Positions 49,809 to 57,882 of a stretch of 58,930 nt of DNA are shown piece after piece. Under the pieces are notes generated by a model that saw only the letters and a program-made list of their open reading frames with translations, was not told where the DNA came from and ran no database searches. The position numbers and the translations under genes were made by a program. How positions within the stretch are numbered: position 1 is the first letter of the stretch; each line of letters starts with the position of its first letter. Source of the DNA: a virus; IMG/VR virus record IMGVR_UViG_3300021389_000024, positions 1-58,930 of that record; one strand, given 5' to 3'.

Positions 49809-51167
49809 ATGACTGACGAACAATCTATACCCCTACCCTATGAGCATCAAGCTAATACCACTAACTTTATTCTTAACCACCCCAGATGTCTTATTACATC
49901 AGATCCTGGTACAGGTAAAACACGTGCTGTTCTTGACGCCCACGTTAACCTATCAGGTAAAACGCTTGTTCTTGCCCCTCTGTCAATACTAGAAGCAGCA
50001 TGGGCAGAAGACGTACGTAAGTTCCAACCTGATATTAATTTCGGAGTTGCATATGCTAAAAACCGCAAAAAAATATTTGAAGACGATTCATTTGACATGG
50101 TCATCACTAACTTTGAGGCTGTCAATTTTTTACAAAAAAATCCACATTATGTTAAAAAGTTTTCTACAATCGTTATTGATGAGTTTACTGCTTTTAAAAA
50201 CCAATCAGCACAACGCAGTAAAAATATTAGATCGCTTATCTCACATTTTACTAATAGGATTGCCATGTCTGGTACTCCTAATAGTAATACTATTCTAGAC
50301 CTGTGGCACCCAGTACTTCTTGTAGATGACGGAGAACATCTAGGAGACCGGTACTGGGCCTTTCGTAACCAGGTTTGTACACCCCGTTTTAATGGTTTTG
50401 CTAACGAATGGATTGACAAACCTGGTATCGAAGAAGCAGTCGCTGCTAAACTAAGCGACATTACTATTCGCTATGCATTAGAAGATTGCATAGACCTCCC
50501 AGAAAATATAGTCCGAACCGTACGTACAAAGTTATCCACAAAGGTACAAGCTATGTACGACATTTTTGTTAAAGAATCTGTTTTATATACCAAATCTGGC
50601 ACTATTAATGCTGTACATGCAGGGGCCCGGGTTAAAAAGTTACTACAACTAGTATCAGGTGGCGTATACGATGAAGACGGCAATGTTCAATATTTACACC
50701 AAGAACGTTACGACATTGTTATGGAACTTGTAGCGGCACGTAAACATTCTATTGTTGCTTTTAATTGGAAACACGAACGTGATGCTCTTATAGAAATAGC
50801 AGAAAAACAAAATATTACATACGAGCTTATAGATGGATCAGTACCTGCACACAAACGCAAAGATATTGTAGAACGCTTTCAAGCCGGTCACATACAAGTA
50901 CTTTTTTGCCATCCACAATCAGCGGGTCATGGACTTACACTTACAAAAGCTACCACAGCTATATGGTGTTCACCTACTTACAATGCTGAACATTTTCAAC
51001 AATTTAACAAACGTATACATAGATCTGGCCAGCAAAACAAAACAGAGACTATTCTTATTGCTGCACATAAAACCTGGGAAGAAGATGTATACAAAAAACT
51101 AGACAGCAAATTAGGCAAAATGGAAAACTTATTACACATACTAACGGCACTAAACAATGACAACTAA
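49809..51167 (+). CDS. SNF2/DEAD-like superfamily 2 helicase
   Basis: 452 aa. Walker A SDPGTGKTRAV lies at ~33, DExx box VIDEFTAFKN at ~122, motif III MSGTPNSN, and the C-terminal lobe has QSAGHGLTLTKATTAIWCSPTYNAEHFQQFNKRIHRSGQ with the arginine fingers. The order is that of SNF2-type SF2 helicases found in phage replication modules. It may remodel or unwind DNA during replication or recombination. It has its own promoter-like box. Confidence 0.9.
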   Translation: MTDEQSIPLPYEHQANTTNFILNHPRCLITSDPGTGKTRAVLDAHVNLSGKTLVLAPLSILEAAWAEDVRKFQPDINFGVAYAKNRKKIFEDDSFDMVITNFEAVNFLQKNPHYVKKFSTIVIDEFTAFKNQSAQRSKNIRSLISHFTNRIAMSGTPNSNTILDLWHPVLLVDDGEHLGDRYWAFRNQVCTPRFNGFANEWIDKPGIEEAVAAKLSDITIRYALEDCIDLPENIVRTVRTKLSTKVQAMYDIFVKESVLYTKSGTINAVHAGARVKKLLQLVSGGVYDEDGNVQYLHQERYDIVMELVAARKHSIVAFNWKHERDALIEIAEKQNITYELIDGSVPAHKRKDIVERFQAGHIQVLFCHPQSAGHGLTLTKATTAIWCSPTYNAEHFQQFNKRIHRSGQQNKTETILIAAHKTWEEDVYKKLDSKLGKMENLLHILTALNNDN

Positions 51168-51426
51168 AAACAACGACATACCGTTTGAAAGATTACAAGA
51201 ACTTATGAAAGACGCAATTCTTGATATTTTAAAACGACCACCTGAAGCAGTTGCTATTGCATTAGTATTTGCAGTAACTGAATTAGTACACACCCGTGCT
51301 ACTAAAGAAGAAGAATTACCAGACACTATGGAAGAACTTATTTCACAGGCCGGCAAGGAGGCTTTAATGTTAACTGATGAGGTATACCTTGCAAAACCAC
51401 CCTCAGAAACGGAGACCATACACTAA
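51157..51426 (+). CDS. Small protein of unknown function
   Basis: 89 aa. A mostly helical product (FERLQELMKDAILDILKRPPEAV, then LVFAVTELVHTRATKEEE), acidic toward the end. It overlaps the helicase end by 11 bases and the next gene by TAATG. No family is recognised; a helicase cofactor is possible by position. Confidence 0.55.
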   Translation: MTTKNNDIPFERLQELMKDAILDILKRPPEAVAIALVFAVTELVHTRATKEEELPDTMEELISQAGKEALMLTDEVYLAKPPSETETIH

Positions 51427-51791
51427 TGAATATGGATGAAATGCTAAATGAATTAGCCACAACCCGACAATCTATTGTCGATTTACATGAACAAGAGAAA
51501 GTCCTTAAAGCAAAAAAGGATGATCTAGAAACACAGATTGTTATCAGCTTAAAAGATCAAGGAATTGATCGAGTTGGTAATGATGCGTGTACTGTTTCCA
51601 TTAAACAGGAAATAGTCCCTACAGTACGTAACTGGGACGCAGTGCATGAACACGTACTTGCCACTGGGCAGTTCGAGTTAATGCAAAAACGCATGTCAGC
51701 AACAGCCTATAGGGAGCTAATACAAATGGGACATGAAGTCCCAGGCGTAGAAGCAACTGAACTGACCCGAATGAATTTCAGGTCGAAATAA
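51426..51791 (+). CDS. Coiled-coil replication-block protein of unknown function
   Basis: 121 aa. An N-terminal coiled coil (MLNELATTRQSIVDLHEQEKV) is followed by a beta-rich part (TVSIKQEIVPTVRNW) and a C-terminal EVPGVEATELTRMNF. Proteins of this layout recur in marine phage replication blocks next to the single-strand binding protein. Its function is not known to me. Confidence 0.58.
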   Translation: MNMDEMLNELATTRQSIVDLHEQEKVLKAKKDDLETQIVISLKDQGIDRVGNDACTVSIKQEIVPTVRNWDAVHEHVLATGQFELMQKRMSATAYRELIQMGHEVPGVEATELTRMNFRSK

Positions 51792-51820
51792 TAATATCAA
51801 CGAAAAACGGAGAAATAACG

Positions 51821-52480
51821 ATGACTGATATTACACTAGTAAGCGATAAAGTGCCGGCGCATGTACAAAAAGGCAGCGGGTTGGGTAATGAAAACATTAC
51901 TGCAGCTCATTTACAAACTCCCAGAGTTAAGCAATTACAACAGCTTAGCAATGAGGTTGACGAGCAACACAGTGAGTACATTGAGGGGGCCAAAGTTGGC
52001 GACTTCATTAATACTGTAACGCGAGAAAACTATGGACAGTCAATCTATGTGTTAAACATACGGTTTACTGAAGAGTTTGTAGCGTGGAAGAAGCGTGAAA
52101 AGGGTGGAGGACTAGCAGGTAGCTTTGCAAGCAAAGAAGATGCTATTGAATCTCTTAAAGCTCAAAATCTTAATCCAGAAGATTATGATATTACTGAGAC
52201 CCATTCACACTTGTTACTTAGAAAAGATGCGGAATCAGGAAGCCTGGACGTACCTTTCCTATTTGACTGTGCGTCTTCTAAGTTGCGAGTATCCAGAGAA
52301 TGGAATACTCAAATCGCAGGTCTAAGTGGAGATCGTTTTTCAGCATTATGGAAAATGTCTTCTGTTAGAACAGAAAATAGAACAGGTCAAAAGTTCTATA
52401 ACATCCAAGTTGAAAAGGTTGGATGGGCAACTGACGACGATTACAACAATGCAAAAACAGTGTTTGAAAGCATTAAGTAA
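51821..52480 (+). CDS. Putative single-strand DNA-binding protein
   Basis: 219 aa. The pattern VPAHVQKGSGLGNENITAAHLQTPRV is typical of a phage family often found beside replication nucleases. The later strands (YVLNIRFTEEFVAWKKREKGGG, then RFSALWKMSSVRTENRTGQKFYNIQVEKVGW) suggest an OB-like fold. The role is inferred from position between helicase and nuclease genes. A clear hairpin follows the stop. Confidence 0.55.
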   Translation: MTDITLVSDKVPAHVQKGSGLGNENITAAHLQTPRVKQLQQLSNEVDEQHSEYIEGAKVGDFINTVTRENYGQSIYVLNIRFTEEFVAWKKREKGGGLAGSFASKEDAIESLKAQNLNPEDYDITETHSHLLLRKDAESGSLDVPFLFDCASSKLRVSREWNTQIAGLSGDRFSALWKMSSVRTENRTGQKFYNIQVEKVGWATDDDYNNAKTVFESIK

Positions 52481-52490
52481 TCACTTTACG

Positions 52491-52523
52491 TACATGGTGC
52501 GACATATACTGTCGCATCATGTA
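52491..52523. other. Long near-perfect hairpin after the SSB-like gene
   Basis: TACATGGTGCGACA and TGTCGCATCATGTA pair over 14 bp (one G-T) around TATAC. There is no T-tract, so it is more likely an mRNA-stabilising 3' structure or a protein operator than a terminator. It is followed by GTATAC and the next small gene. Confidence 0.6.
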
Positions 52524-52533
52524 TACTAATTAA

Positions 52534-52683
52534 ATGCCTGATACAAAACAAAAAGGTTGGTTCTGGGATGACGTAAACAGACGCATGTATCGTTGGCATG
52601 ATCTACAACTCCTCATGAGAGAGCGAGTATTAAAAGTTGAAAGAAAAGGACTTCATAAACAAAATCCACAAAAAACTTCCTAA
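52534..52683 (+). CDS. Small Trp-rich protein (49 aa)
   Basis: A frame from ATG 52534 with KGWFWDDVNRRMYRWHDLQL and a basic end. No SD is visible, and it overlaps the nuclease gene by 47 bases, so it may be a short real gene or chance. The Trp/Arg pattern is more protein-like than random. Confidence 0.42.
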   Translation: MPDTKQKGWFWDDVNRRMYRWHDLQLLMRERVLKVERKGLHKQNPQKTS

Positions 52684-53035
52684 AGAAATTTATAAGTGGA
52701 AAATCAACGACCCATATCATGGGGGTGTTCCTGACGCATTCTACTCCGGCCCTGGCGGCTTTTGTTTTGTAGAATATAAATATGTGCAATCCTTACCTGA
52801 CCGTGGTACGTCGAAAGTACCCATCAATCTTTCTCAACAACAACGCCTCTGGATCCAGCGGGCGCACACACATAAATTACCCGCGTACATAGTCCTGGGA
52901 TATCCAGACGGTGTTTGTATAACAGACAACCCACTAGCAGAATTTTTTTATTTAGATTGCTTTTTAAGGTGTGCCGTGACTTTTGAAGCATATATCGATA
53001 GAATAAGCAACATATGTTTAACTATTAAGGAGTAA
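52637..53035 (+). CDS. VRR-NUC-type nuclease
   Basis: 132 aa from a TTG at 52637 (chosen because no ATG fits and GGAGTATTAAAAG-like purines precede). GGVPDAFYSG gives the first Asp, FCFVEYKYV the Glu-x-Lys pair, and SQQQRLWIQRA the following helix. This is the VRR-NUC branch of PD-(D/E)XK nucleases, found in phage replication modules and possibly acting on flaps or junctions. Confidence 0.8.
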   Translation: MKEKDFINKIHKKLPKEIYKWKINDPYHGGVPDAFYSGPGGFCFVEYKYVQSLPDRGTSKVPINLSQQQRLWIQRAHTHKLPAYIVLGYPDGVCITDNPLAEFFYLDCFLRCAVTFEAYIDRISNICLTIKE

Positions 53036-53038
53036 TAG

Positions 53039-53251
53039 ATGGATATGGTAAATCAACCACCTCATTATAATCAAGGTGGTATTGAGTGCATTGACGGAAT
53101 AGAAGCAAGCATGAGCAAGGAAGCGTTTGCTGGTTACTGTAAAGGCAATGTTATAAAGTATTTGTGGCGTTACGAGTATAAGAACAAAGTTGAGGACTTA
53201 AAAAAAGCTCAATGGTACTTAGACAGACTCGTTAAGTCGCAGGAGGAGTAA
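53039..53251 (+). CDS. DUF3310 protein
   Basis: 70 aa with the family pattern NQPPHYNQGGIECIDGIEAS, then AGYCKGNVIKYLWRYEYKNKVEDLKKAQWYLDRL. It is widespread in phage early regions, sometimes loosely annotated as a nucleotide kinase, but has no proven function. It follows an AAGGAG SD and ends one base before the DUF1289 start. Confidence 0.85.
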   Translation: MDMVNQPPHYNQGGIECIDGIEASMSKEAFAGYCKGNVIKYLWRYEYKNKVEDLKKAQWYLDRLVKSQEE

Positions 53252-53527
53252 ATGAAAGAGGTAGGAATTTTTACCAATCTTTCAAAAACACTAGGACGTT
53301 GTACAAGTATTGCAGATTGTCCTTGTGTCGGTATTTGTAGTTGCACCCAATGGGGTGATGACCGTTGTAGAGGTTGCGGACGAACCGCGACCGAGGTTCG
53401 AGATTGGAATACTTTCTCTAAAATAGAGAAAAAAATCATAAATCTACGAAATGCGGCAGAAAACTATGGTATTAGGCAGCTACAAAGGGGACCCCGCGTA
53501 GAAGGGCCTGAGAAGGCCGCTAGTTAA
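53252..53527 (+). CDS. DUF1289-type protein (zinc-knuckle)
   Basis: 91 aa. CVGICSCTQWGDDRCRGCGRT is the DUF1289 signature with Cys residues in a likely zinc knuckle. The remainder is helical and basic. DUF1289 proteins are found in proteobacteria and phages; their role is not established. It is the last plus-strand gene. The following 94-base gap has no strong terminator, only short repeats (GGTG / CACC and ACCC / GGGT). Confidence 0.75.
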   Translation: MKEVGIFTNLSKTLGRCTSIADCPCVGICSCTQWGDDRCRGCGRTATEVRDWNTFSKIEKKIINLRNAAENYGIRQLQRGPRVEGPEKAAS

Positions 53528-53621
53528 TTATTGGCCTAACGATACCAATTGCATTGACCTACTGGTGATATGCGCACCTGTGGCATCCTGAGCCCACGTT
53601 TTTCTAAAAAGCCCTTAAAAT

Positions 53622-53960
53622 TTACCCAGATAGAGGGTTTTTGTTATTTTCTGCTATTTTTTGCTCTAAAGAAGAAATTTCAGCTTTAATTGTAGCTATA
53701 TCAGTTTTAATTTCAGTGACATCTGGAATTTCTACCCCATCAATTTCTTTTTCTAAAAACTGTACAGACGTTTCTATAGATGCAAAACGTTCTTCAATAG
53801 CTTTTTGTGCTTGTTTTGTATCGCCTATACCACCAATTTTAGCTTCTAAGTTTGTTATACGGTTTACATAGGTAGCTCCTGTGTAACCAAACCCCGCAAG
53901 AGTAGAAACAATTCCTACTAAAGCAATTACCTGTGTTGTTTTACTTTGTAACCAATCCAT
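53622..53960 (-). CDS. Membrane-anchored coiled-coil protein
   Basis: 112 aa. One N-terminal membrane segment (VIALVGIVSTLAGFGYTG) precedes a long coiled coil (IEERFASIETSVQFLEKEI, then IKTDIATIKAEISSLEQKIAE). It has no signal peptide cleavage site and no lipobox. It lies directly after the Glu-rich secreted gene, so it may work in the envelope with it. Its function is unknown. Confidence 0.62.
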   Translation of the reverse strand: MDWLQSKTTQVIALVGIVSTLAGFGYTGATYVNRITNLEAKIGGIGDTKQAQKAIEERFASIETSVQFLEKEIDGVEIPDVTEIKTDIATIKAEISSLEQKIAENNKNPLSG

Positions 53961-53969
53961 ATAGATCTC

Positions 53970-56030
53970 CTAAAATGTTGGCTGCATTTCTTTTAGTTTA
54001 GTAAGGGTATTAATATTAGTACCCGCTAATTGATAAAACGCAGCTGTGTTATCTTGAATAGTATTAGTAGTATAAATGCTTTTAGGTTCATACCAAACTT
54101 CTTTTTCTGGCAAACTAACTAACCTATAATTATTAAATCCAGGAACAAAACCCATAACAGCTATAATAGCATTTTCAGATCCATACTCTCCCGTCTCTTC
54201 TTGTTGTGCTTGTACTTCTTCTTGTGCATTTTGTAAGTTTTCTGCAATTATATTTTCTACTGTTGTGTCTGTATCAGAATCAGTGCTAACAGAATTAACT
54301 GATATGTTTAAACTGTCTTGGCTAGATACAGTTGATACCGTTGCAACAGTAACTTCAGTAGTAGTAGTTTCTGTTTCAACTGTGCTTGTGCTTATAGAAG
54401 TATCAGCTACAGCAGTACTACTCATATCAAGAACTTGATTAGTTTGGGCTGTAGAGGATGCAAACTGATCTGACATACTAGGAGAACTGCTAGTACTAAT
54501 ACCAGAGTTAGAAGAAGAACTTACTGCGTTACCAGCTGCAGCGCTATTACCCGTAGCATGAACAGATGTGCCTGCAGTTGTACCACTAACACTGGCTTGT
54601 GCGGTAGCTAAAGTAGATGAAACAACATTTAAGGCCATTTCTTTACTTATAGAACTTTTTCCCTCAGAAGCTATAAGTTCTTCTTCTATAACTTCTTCTA
54701 TAACTTCTTCTTCAACAATCTCTTCAATAGGTTCTTCCGCCGGCTCTTCTGCATGCGCAAGTTCTTCCTCCATTGCTGTCTCTTCCTCAAACCACTCCTC
54801 CAATTCCTCAATGGTTTCTAATTCAATAAATGTTTCGGGCTCTCTAAAATCTTCTACAAGAAAAGTTTCTTGAAAAATAAACTCTTCAATCATTATATCT
54901 TCTATTGGTAAAAAAACTTCTTCTTCATGCATTGGTAAATCGTGCATAACTTCAAGTGGTTCATAATATTCTTCTTGCGAAAACAGCTGTTCAAATATTA
55001 TTTCTTCTTCAAAAATAAATATGGGTTCTTCAAAGTATTGTTCTTCAAACTCAAAAACAAAATCTTCAAACAATGGTTCTTCTTCATACCCAAAGTCTTC
55101 TTCTTCATACCCATAATCAAAATATTCTTCTTCTTGAAAGTAAGCGATAGAGTCTTCTTGCCTGTAGCCTTGACAAAAGGGCCCATATTGAGGATCAAGA
55201 TCACATTGCCAATCATCATAAGCATCCCAATAATAAGGGCACGACTCTGAATACAGTTGATCTATATTACATTGTTGAGTTTGATAAGCATCAGCATAAC
55301 CTGCACAACTTGTATTATTTAAAGGGTTGCTACAATCTATGTTATTACCACTACCAGAACCATATAAAGAACCACCATTTTCTAAATTTGTATTTTTATC
55401 TGAGCTATTCCAATCAGTATTCACACAAGTGCTAGAGTTGGTTGAGCCTGTATTACATTCATCATGGTAATAATAGGTATATGAGTTATCTTTGTTAGCC
55501 CCTACCTCACCTATAAGAACATCGTGATTAATTATATCTAATTCACGATAACGTAAATCAAAAGAATTATTGTTCCAAAGTATTATTTCAAAGCTATTAT
55601 CTGATGCCCGGTTGTACTCTCTAAGGTTATACCAACCAAAGATCATTTTGTCAGAGTCTCCGTATGATTTCATACGCGAGCCCGAGTCTCTAATTAAATC
55701 AGTCCAAAAGGCGTATATGGTATAAGTATGCTGTCCATTGATAGGGTCAGGAGTATAGTCATTACAATAGCTACCACTAGAACCAAAATGGAGACATCCA
55801 TTAGTTGCCATTCTCGCTTGGCTAAATGTAGACCCATAAAAAGAAAAATCAAAAGAAAGGTCAATTGCAGGAGAAATTCCATCGTCAGATACTGAGTAAG
55901 CTAACTCACCCTCAAAGTTGTTGGCATTAGCATTAAGGTCGTAAAGGTCTTGGTTATTTTCATAAACATATTGAGCTGATAAATTACTTGTGAGTAATAA
56001 ACAACATATTATTTTAAAGCAGCGATACAT
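53970..56030 (-). CDS. Secreted Glu-rich protein with nidogen-like domain
   Basis: 686 aa. A Sec signal peptide (FKIICCLLLTSNLSA) opens it. Residues ~50-185 fit a nidogen (NIDO)-like domain (DFSFYGSTFSQARMATNG, then YTIYAFWTDLI and NSFEIILWNNNSFDLRY). Residues ~290-450 are a repetitive Glu plus aromatic region (FEEEIIFEQLF and similar). A Ser/Thr-rich part and a conserved-looking C-terminus (IIAVMGFVPGFNNYRLV, then YTTNTIQDN) follow. The C-terminus resembles a family in marine phages. It may act outside the inner membrane, e.g. in exclusion or surface modification. Confidence 0.7.
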   Translation of the reverse strand: MYRCFKIICCLLLTSNLSAQYVYENNQDLYDLNANANNFEGELAYSVSDDGISPAIDLSFDFSFYGSTFSQARMATNGCLHFGSSGSYCNDYTPDPINGQHTYTIYAFWTDLIRDSGSRMKSYGDSDKMIFGWYNLREYNRASDNSFEIILWNNNSFDLRYRELDIINHDVLIGEVGANKDNSYTYYYHDECNTGSTNSSTCVNTDWNSSDKNTNLENGGSLYGSGSGNNIDCSNPLNNTSCAGYADAYQTQQCNIDQLYSESCPYYWDAYDDWQCDLDPQYGPFCQGYRQEDSIAYFQEEEYFDYGYEEEDFGYEEEPLFEDFVFEFEEQYFEEPIFIFEEEIIFEQLFSQEEYYEPLEVMHDLPMHEEEVFLPIEDIMIEEFIFQETFLVEDFREPETFIELETIEELEEWFEEETAMEEELAHAEEPAEEPIEEIVEEEVIEEVIEEELIASEGKSSISKEMALNVVSSTLATAQASVSGTTAGTSVHATGNSAAAGNAVSSSSNSGISTSSSPSMSDQFASSTAQTNQVLDMSSTAVADTSISTSTVETETTTTEVTVATVSTVSSQDSLNISVNSVSTDSDTDTTVENIIAENLQNAQEEVQAQQEETGEYGSENAIIAVMGFVPGFNNYRLVSLPEKEVWYEPKSIYTTNTIQDNTAAFYQLAGTNINTLTKLKEMQPTF

Positions 56031-57001
56031 TCTCTTTTCTTTTGAGTAGAAGAGTGCCAGACTTGCTTACATCTTTGTACCTTTTCTTTATACCAAACTT
56101 TATAGTCTGGTCTGTCTTGTTTGTTTTCTTCCCAAGCAACTGTAGCTTCTTTACCTATTTTACCTTGATAAGGACACGGTGTGCCGGCCATTTCCATAGC
56201 AGTAAAAACCCTTTCATCAGCACAAAGTAAACTAATAGAAGCCACTTTCATACCCATATCGTAAAGGTATTTAGATAGTTTTAATCTTTCGCAGTTTTGA
56301 TCTCTTACGGTTTTACCACCAGAAAAGCCAAACACTTGGCCTTGGAACGCGCCCGATCTACCTACAGTACATAAGTCTTGTGAATAAGACATTATAGATG
56401 GAGCAATAGCAGATGCAGGTGGTGCTTCTGATTTTACGTTTTGGTTGATTGTTTGAGTTGAATTCGACTCATTAATGTTTCTGTTCGTGTTGTCAGATTT
56501 TGAGTTGTTCTCATTAACATTCTTATTGTTAGTTGTAACATTTGAATCAGACGTCGATTGATTGATATTCGTATTGTTGTTAGTGTTAGTGTTAGTGTTG
56601 TTAGAAGTGCTCGTATTGTTGACATTTTGATTTACCGTAGAATTAACAGTTGAGTTAGAAGTCGAAGTATTAACATTGTTGTTTGTATTGGTGTTATTAG
56701 AAGTCGACGTATTTGTATTGGTGTTATTGTTGGTATTTGTTGCCGTATTAATGTTTGTGTTTTGATTAGTACTAACATTTGTGTTTGTATTTACATTAGT
56801 ATTTGTATTTACGTTGGTATTACTATTGGTATTGTTGTTGGTGTTAGTATTAGTATTGGTGTTATTTGTGGTGGTATTGTTAGTAGTATCCAAACTATTT
56901 TGCTCGCAATACTGAGAGCCAGCAGTACAGTTACCTGTCTGATCCCCATAAGAATTAAAAGAGAATACCAATCCTAAAGTTAGAAGTGCACGTTTGTTCA
57001 T
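56009..57001 (-). CDS. Secreted Asn/Thr-rich repeat protein
   Basis: 330 aa. A Sec signal peptide (LLTLGLVFSFNSYGD) precedes a ~150-residue tract of NTNTN, NNTNT and similar repeats, coded by near-tandem AAYACN units. The C-terminal ~110 residues have a conserved family pattern (DLCTVGRSGAFQGQVFGFS, then KYLYDMGMKVASISLLCAD and MEMAGTPCPYQGKIG) known from proteobacterial phages. It overlaps the Glu-rich gene by 22 bases, so the pair is coupled. The function is unknown; surface or periplasmic. Confidence 0.72.
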   Translation of the reverse strand: MNKRALLTLGLVFSFNSYGDQTGNCTAGSQYCEQNSLDTTNNTTTNNTNTNTNTNNNTNSNTNVNTNTNVNTNTNVSTNQNTNINTATNTNNNTNTNTSTSNNTNTNNNVNTSTSNSTVNSTVNQNVNNTSTSNNTNTNTNNNTNINQSTSDSNVTTNNKNVNENNSKSDNTNRNINESNSTQTINQNVKSEAPPASAIAPSIMSYSQDLCTVGRSGAFQGQVFGFSGGKTVRDQNCERLKLSKYLYDMGMKVASISLLCADERVFTAMEMAGTPCPYQGKIGKEATVAWEENKQDRPDYKVWYKEKVQRCKQVWHSSTQKKRECIAALK

Positions 57002-57010
57002 AAGTTTTTA

Positions 57011-57307
57011 TTAACATTTCCAACGTCTTCTAGCCTGCCTTAGCCTTGAGTTAGGGTTTTTTGCAGCTTTGGGGAATTTTTTCATCTGCCCTGCAGATCT
57101 AGCGCAAAAAGACTTACGTCTTTTAGCAGCTTTACTTCCCTTTTTAACTTTTCCTGTTACTGCGGTTTTTAATTTAGATCCTGGGTTTGCTCTACGATAA
57201 GCGGCTACGCCTTTCTTAGTCATGCCAGCACCCGACTTGGTTTTTCGGTAGTTGGCGCCCTTACCTCTTGTTGTTTTTCGTATTGGGTTTTCTTTTTTGC
57301 GGGGCAC
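57011..57307 (-). CDS. Basic small protein (DUF6321-like)
   Basis: 98 aa, GTG start at 57307 with AAGGAAG upstream. The sequence GAGMTKKGVAAYRRANPGSKLKTAVTGKVKKGSKAAKRRKSFCAR fits a small Lys/Arg-rich family in cyanophages and other marine phages (DUF6321 by memory). It may bind DNA or act in the capsid. It overlaps a possible smaller frame upstream. Confidence 0.75.
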   Translation of the reverse strand: MPRKKENPIRKTTRGKGANYRKTKSGAGMTKKGVAAYRRANPGSKLKTAVTGKVKKGSKAAKRRKSFCARSAGQMKKFPKAAKNPNSRLRQARRRWKC

Positions 57308-57416
57308 GTTTCTTCCTTACTGGTTGTTTTAAATTCTTCTTAAACAGCTTTGCATAGGCTTTTTTTACCTTATCCAAAAACTTTTCAATATATTCTATAT
57401 ACATAATTATACTCAT
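57261..57416 (-). CDS. Possible basic micro-protein (51 aa)
   Basis: An open frame from ATG 57416 to TAA 57261. The N-terminus is a helix (YIEYIEKFLDKVKKAYAKLF) and the C-terminus is basic (RKKRAPQKRKPN). No SD is visible, but a TATACT box lies just upstream. It overlaps the DUF6321-like gene by 47 bases. It accounts for most of the 57308-57454 gap. Confidence 0.4.
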   Translation of the reverse strand: MSIIMYIEYIEKFLDKVKKAYAKLFKKNLKQPVRKKRAPQKRKPNTKNNKR

Positions 57417-57437
57417 TAATAAAAGAGCTAAGACAAT

Positions 57438-57446
57438 AGTATAGCA
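57438..57446 (-). promoter_or_regulatory. Extended -10 promoter candidate before the secreted-protein genes
   Basis: On the minus strand TGCTATACT is an extended -10 (TGn plus TATACT). No clear -35 is seen. It lies at the end of the DUF5872-like gene and before the DUF6321 and secreted genes, so it may boost their transcription. Confidence 0.5.
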
Positions 57447-57454
57447 AATTACAG

Positions 57455-57745
57455 TTATTTTCGTCTCCTAGTAGTCTTTTTTTTAGCCATTGTTCTGACT
57501 CTTGTAGGTTTACCGCCTACACCTTGAGCTTTAGCGCGTTTGCGTTTAACCGCACTTCGTTTTTGTGCAGCTGTCATGCTAGCCGCTTTAGACTTAGGGA
57601 CACATTTAGGATAACCTTTTTTCTTAGTAGAAGCTTTTTTTCTACCACAGGGTGCATGTCCACCACCTTTTTTCTTTCTTCCTATATCAACCCATTCTTC
57701 TTTAAACCATTTTGTTAAGCCACCTTTGGGTTTAGCACTAGCCAT
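57455..57745 (-). CDS. Basic small protein, DUF5872-like C-terminal half
   Basis: 96 aa. GGLTKWFKEEWVDIGRKKKGG, then CGRKKASTKKKGYPKCVPKSKAA and MTAAQKRSAVKRKRAKAQG are typical of the DUF5872 region known in phages and giant viruses. It is very basic, ending KKKTTRRRK. It begins by TAATG at the stop of the 45-aa gene. Confidence 0.72.
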   Translation of the reverse strand: MASAKPKGGLTKWFKEEWVDIGRKKKGGGHAPCGRKKASTKKKGYPKCVPKSKAASMTAAQKRSAVKRKRAKAQGVGGKPTRVRTMAKKKTTRRRK

Positions 57746-57882
57746 TACTTGTACTTCCCGCCCCTAGCTTTATAGGTTTTAGTTAACCAACCAGACGCAT
57801 AAGCGGACGGCCAAACTTTGTATTTTCTTTTAGCCTCTGCTTTTACTCTTGCATACAGTTTTTTATTTGTAGGTGTCGCCAT
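57745..57882 (-). CDS. Basic small protein, DUF5872-like N-terminal half (45 aa)
   Basis: A frame from ATG 57882 to TAA 57745: PTNKKLYARVKAEAKRKYKVWPSAYASGWL and ending KARGGKYK. Its pattern resembles the segment that precedes the DUF5872 part in some larger viral proteins. TAATG overlaps join it to both neighbours, which supports it as a true gene despite its size. Confidence 0.72.
   Translation of the reverse strand: MATPTNKKLYARVKAEAKRKYKVWPSAYASGWLTKTYKARGGKYK

Noticed and set aside
53380-53410. tRNA-like GGTTCGAGA T-loop
   Set aside because: It lies within the DUF1289 coding frame and no acceptor or anticodon stem fits around it. No tRNA gene was found elsewhere by eye.
54568-55250. 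Plus-strand frames opposite the Glu-rich gene
   Set aside because: They are antisense shadows of GAA/GAG repeats (Ser- and Phe-rich translations) with no SD.
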